Source: a bacterium (GTDB lineage Bacteria; UBP15; UBA6099). From it: DNA of 16,029 nucleotides. Below are positions 14,489-16,029 of the stretch, piece after piece (the stretch's first letter is position 1; every line of letters starts with the position of its first letter). The translations under genes were made by a program, and so were the position numbers. The notes beneath the pieces are model-generated. The model was not told the origin of the DNA and ran no database searches. It saw nothing but the letters and a program-made list of their open reading frames with translations. The DNA lies in the NCBI GenBank assembly GCA_029573925.1, contig JAKQBV010000205.1, forward strand, positions 1 through 16,029. Reading direction: 5' to 3'.

Positions 14489-15091
14489 ATGTCGATTTGT
14501 GGTAAAATGGCAAACAGACAATATTCGGGTGAATCAATGCAGGGCGGTGTAGCAATGGGCATCGAGAAGTGTGAACAATGTGGAAGACCCTATTACAAAT
14601 TGTTACCGAAGGATAAATTATGCGCAGCTTGTGAGAAAACGATACAGAGTGGCAATAAGAATGAATCAAGGGCGACAATGCAGGCTGCTAAAATCGAGCT
14701 ATGTGACAAATGTGGCAGACCATTGCGTCCTGATGACAGATTCTGCGCGGACTGTGGTAAAACGATACAAAGAGGCATTAAGGCTGAATCGAGCGAATTA
14801 ATCATGGATAGTCAAATAACAGAGAGAAAAAACGGGCGAACGAAAGGAAATGAAAAGATGATGGAACAGTTTCAGAGTCTTCCTAAAGAAATCAGGATAT
14901 GTGTAATATCGGCAATAATCGTCTTGCCTTTATTGTTCGGTTGGTTTGTGTGGCCGACGCTGTGGAAAACCTATCAAGTTAGCGACCGGAACCTTCATGG
15001 GCTAATGAAACACAACAGAATTACCGGAAGTGTATGTACGATTTATCCATATGGAGCAAATAATGAAATAATATACGGCGATTGTTGGTGA
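14489..15091 (+). CDS. Double zinc-ribbon, single-pass membrane protein
   Basis: 200 aa from the ATG at 14489, chosen because GCGAGGG lies about 6 bases upstream; ATGs at 14474, 14507, 14537 and 14555 are alternatives in the same frame, and 14555 (MGIEKCEQCGRP) is also plausible. Two tandem zinc ribbons each have CxxC...CxxC: CEQCGRP...LCAACEKTI (codons 14570-14632) and CDKCGRP...FCADCGKTI (14702-14755). A charged linker leads to one hydrophobic helix (about ICVISAIIVLPLLFGWFVW), then a short tail with two Cys. Proteins of this plan are common, poorly characterised membrane-tethered zinc-ribbon proteins. The two ribbons are also alike at DNA level, implying a recent internal duplication. The gene follows the HEPN gene by 76 bases in the same AT-rich segment. 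Confidence 0.7.
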   Translation: MSICGKMANRQYSGESMQGGVAMGIEKCEQCGRPYYKLLPKDKLCAACEKTIQSGNKNESRATMQAAKIELCDKCGRPLRPDDRFCADCGKTIQRGIKAESSELIMDSQITERKNGRTKGNEKMMEQFQSLPKEIRICVISAIIVLPLLFGWFVWPTLWKTYQVSDRNLHGLMKHNRITGSVCTIYPYGANNEIIYGDCW

Positions 15092-15099
15092 GTATGGAC

Positions 15100-15106
15100 A
15101 GGAGGG
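15100..15106 (+). promoter_or_regulatory. Strong Shine-Dalgarno site of the mini-ORF
   Basis: AGGAGGG, 4 bases before the ATG at 15111 and 8 bases after the stop of the zinc-ribbon gene. Confidence 0.55.
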
Positions 15107-15110
15107 TATT

Positions 15111-15215
15111 ATGATAGCCGATGAACGAATAGAGCGGTTAGAGGCGGAGTTGAAGCAAGAGCGGAAGCGAAGGCGATGGGGACAAAGGCGACGTTGCTTG
15201 ATTGTATTGAGATAA
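15111..15215 (+). CDS. 34-aa basic coiled-coil-like peptide, possibly a gene remnant
   Basis: ATG at 15111 to TAA at 15215. The product begins MIADERIERLEAELKQERKR and continues into a very basic stretch (RRRWGQRRR) ending CLIVLR. The start is typical of small proteins with an N-terminal coiled coil followed by a membrane helix, and here the helix is missing, so the frame may be broken soon after the basic stretch. It is preceded by a near-ideal Shine-Dalgarno sequence and sits 19 bases after the zinc-ribbon gene, so it could be co-translated. Function unknown. Confidence 0.45.
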   Translation: MIADERIERLEAELKQERKRRRWGQRRRCLIVLR

Positions 15216-15336
15216 TTGGCATGTGGTATTTTTAATTGCCTGTTAATAATCTGGGGCAATGACTCATGATGAATTCTCGACAAATATAGTGCCAAATCGT
15301 ATGTTAGGTTAATCTATAAACAACGGCAAGGAAAAT

Positions 15337-15843
15337 ATGGGCAAAAAGCGGTACAAAGAGGATTCGCATTGGGAATCGTGTGGTTGTATGTTTTACGCTG
15401 TTATGTATTTCGTAATTGGGATATCGTTCATTATTCAAGGAGATTTGAGTTTTATTGAATACATCGGCGTTTTTATGTTTTTTTTGCCTATGATAATTAT
15501 TCTATACGTAATAGTTCTCCCACTGTTCGAAGATTCTCAAATAATAAAATATCTAGGAAATATATTTGGCAAATATCGGCATGATAAAATAGATTATCAT
15601 AGAATTAACAGCCTAAATGCTAATAAGACACATTACGAAAGTCATTTAATTGAACAACTCCAAGATGATGATAGAAGTCAATTTATAGGAAATGCAAAGA
15701 CTTTTGATAGCAAAACAAAGAATGAGGCGTCAAGCAGACAAATAAAAGAACAGAATACATATTCAACACCAGAGCCAGCGCAAACTCCAAATAAATATTG
15801 GGGCATCCGGAAATCGAGTGGGTGGCCCCAATATGTAGTATAG
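15337..15843 (+). CDS. Hypothetical two-helix membrane protein
   Basis: 168 aa, not recognised. A charged N-terminus with CGC at 15-17 precedes two hydrophobic helices (about 17-34 and 42-64), then a polar, Asn/Gln/Lys-rich tail likely on the cytoplasmic side. AAGGA lies 5 bases upstream of the ATG at 15337. It is AT-rich like the HEPN and zinc-ribbon genes. The last codons overlap a hairpin (15795-15834), and the C-terminal sequence KYWGIRKSSGWPQYVV may come from inserted or palindromic DNA rather than the original protein. The 121 bases before it (15216-15336) show no further gene. Confidence 0.6.
   Translation: MGKKRYKEDSHWESCGCMFYAVMYFVIGISFIIQGDLSFIEYIGVFMFFLPMIIILYVIVLPLFEDSQIIKYLGNIFGKYRHDKIDYHRINSLNANKTHYESHLIEQLQDDDRSQFIGNAKTFDSKTKNEASSRQIKEQNTYSTPEPAQTPNKYWGIRKSSGWPQYVV
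15795..15834. repeat. Inverted repeat at the 3' end of the membrane-protein gene
   Basis: ATATTGGGG (15795-15803) and CCCCAATAT (15826-15834) are perfect 9-bp arms, with partial pairing inside. No T-tract follows, so it is not a standard terminator. It lies inside the final codons of the gene. Confidence 0.45.
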
Positions 15844-15848
15844 CTGGA

Positions 15849-15976
15849 CTTGAAACCGGACGGAAAAGATGCTAAACCTCGAACACGTGGCGTCAAGGGT
15901 CTTCGATGAACTCGCTTCGCTCGCCCTTGACTCCCCGCGTTCATCGGTTTTCTTTTCAATTACGTCCGGTTTCAAG
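15849..15976. repeat. Long imperfect palindrome, 128 bp
   Basis: CTTGAAACCGGACG (15849-15862) and CGTCCGGTTTCAAG (15963-15976) are perfect 14-bp inverted arms. Further arms pair inside, including GTCAAGGG (15892-15899) with CCCTTGAC (15924-15931), and AAACC/GAACACG pairs imperfectly with CGCGTTC/GGTTT. No target duplication was seen at the ends. It could be a MITE-like repeat or a structured leader for the next gene. Confidence 0.55.
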
Positions 15977-15985
15977 GAGGCGGCA

Positions 15986-16029
15986 ATGGAACACATCGAA
16001 TTTTACGAGAAGATGTTGGGTTTGAAACG
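15986..16029 (+). CDS. Start of an unidentified gene, cut by the right edge
   Basis: ATG at 15986 has an ideal AAGGAGG (15974-15980) 5 bases upstream; the product begins MEHIEFYEKMLGLK and runs off the window. The same frame is open back to an ATG at 15869 (MLNLEHVASRVFDELAS...), giving an alternative longer N-terminus that would run through the palindrome. The Shine-Dalgarno sequence favours 15986. Base composition is nearer to the GC-rich host than to the island. Too short to identify. Confidence 0.45.
   Translation, partial: MEHIEFYEKMLGLK

Overview
The window is bacterial chromosomal DNA in two compositional parts. Bases 1 to about 12.7 kb are GC-rich and densely coding. Bases about 13.0 to 15.84 kb are visibly AT-rich with small, poorly conserved genes, and look like an acquired island. 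The host cannot be named from sequence alone. Many B12-type radical SAM paralogues, an SUMF1/FGE-domain membrane protein and paired acyl-CoA dehydrogenases suggest an anaerobic, uncultured-type Gram-negative lineage (an Elusimicrobiota- or Omnitrophota-like phylum is a guess).

GC-rich part, left to right: (1) a membrane protein with a C-terminal FGE-sulfatase (SUMF1) domain, cut by the left edge; (2) a convergent B12-binding-type radical SAM gene (minus strand); (3) and (4) two membrane proteins that each end in a beta-propeller-like domain, arranged tail to tail with a shared hairpin terminator between them; (5) and (6) two more radical SAM enzymes in a translationally coupled operon (ATGA overlap); (7) and (8) a two-gene acyl-CoA dehydrogenase operon on the minus strand, separated by one base. 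The downstream dehydrogenase lacks the catalytic glutamate at both positions known in the family and has a degenerate FAD-binding GGxGY motif. The upstream one is intact. This suggests an obligate heteromeric enzyme.

Three of these genes (starts at 2997 minus, 3122 plus, 7312 plus) have no Shine-Dalgarno sequence. Instead each has a sigma70-like promoter whose -10 hexamer ends only 7-8 bases before the ATG, so their mRNAs are probably leaderless. Other genes in the window carry ordinary Shine-Dalgarno sites.

The junction at 12.5-13.08 kb holds a REP-like palindrome cluster and a 149-bp MITE-like element (12775-12923) with 14-bp perfect terminal inverted repeats and a perfect 5-bp ACTGG target duplication. 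The AT-rich island follows: an Apea-type HEPN-domain protein (RNase-like R-x4-H motif) bracketed by two 20-bp direct repeats, a double zinc-ribbon membrane protein with a recent internal duplication, a 34-codon mini-ORF with a strong ribosome-binding site, and a two-helix membrane protein. A second long palindrome (15849-15976) marks the right side of the island, and a further gene starts there and runs off the window. The HEPN gene and its neighbours could be an uncharacterised defence-type cargo. The radical SAM/propeller/FGE cluster is the more distinctive resident part, but its substrate cannot be read from the sequence.
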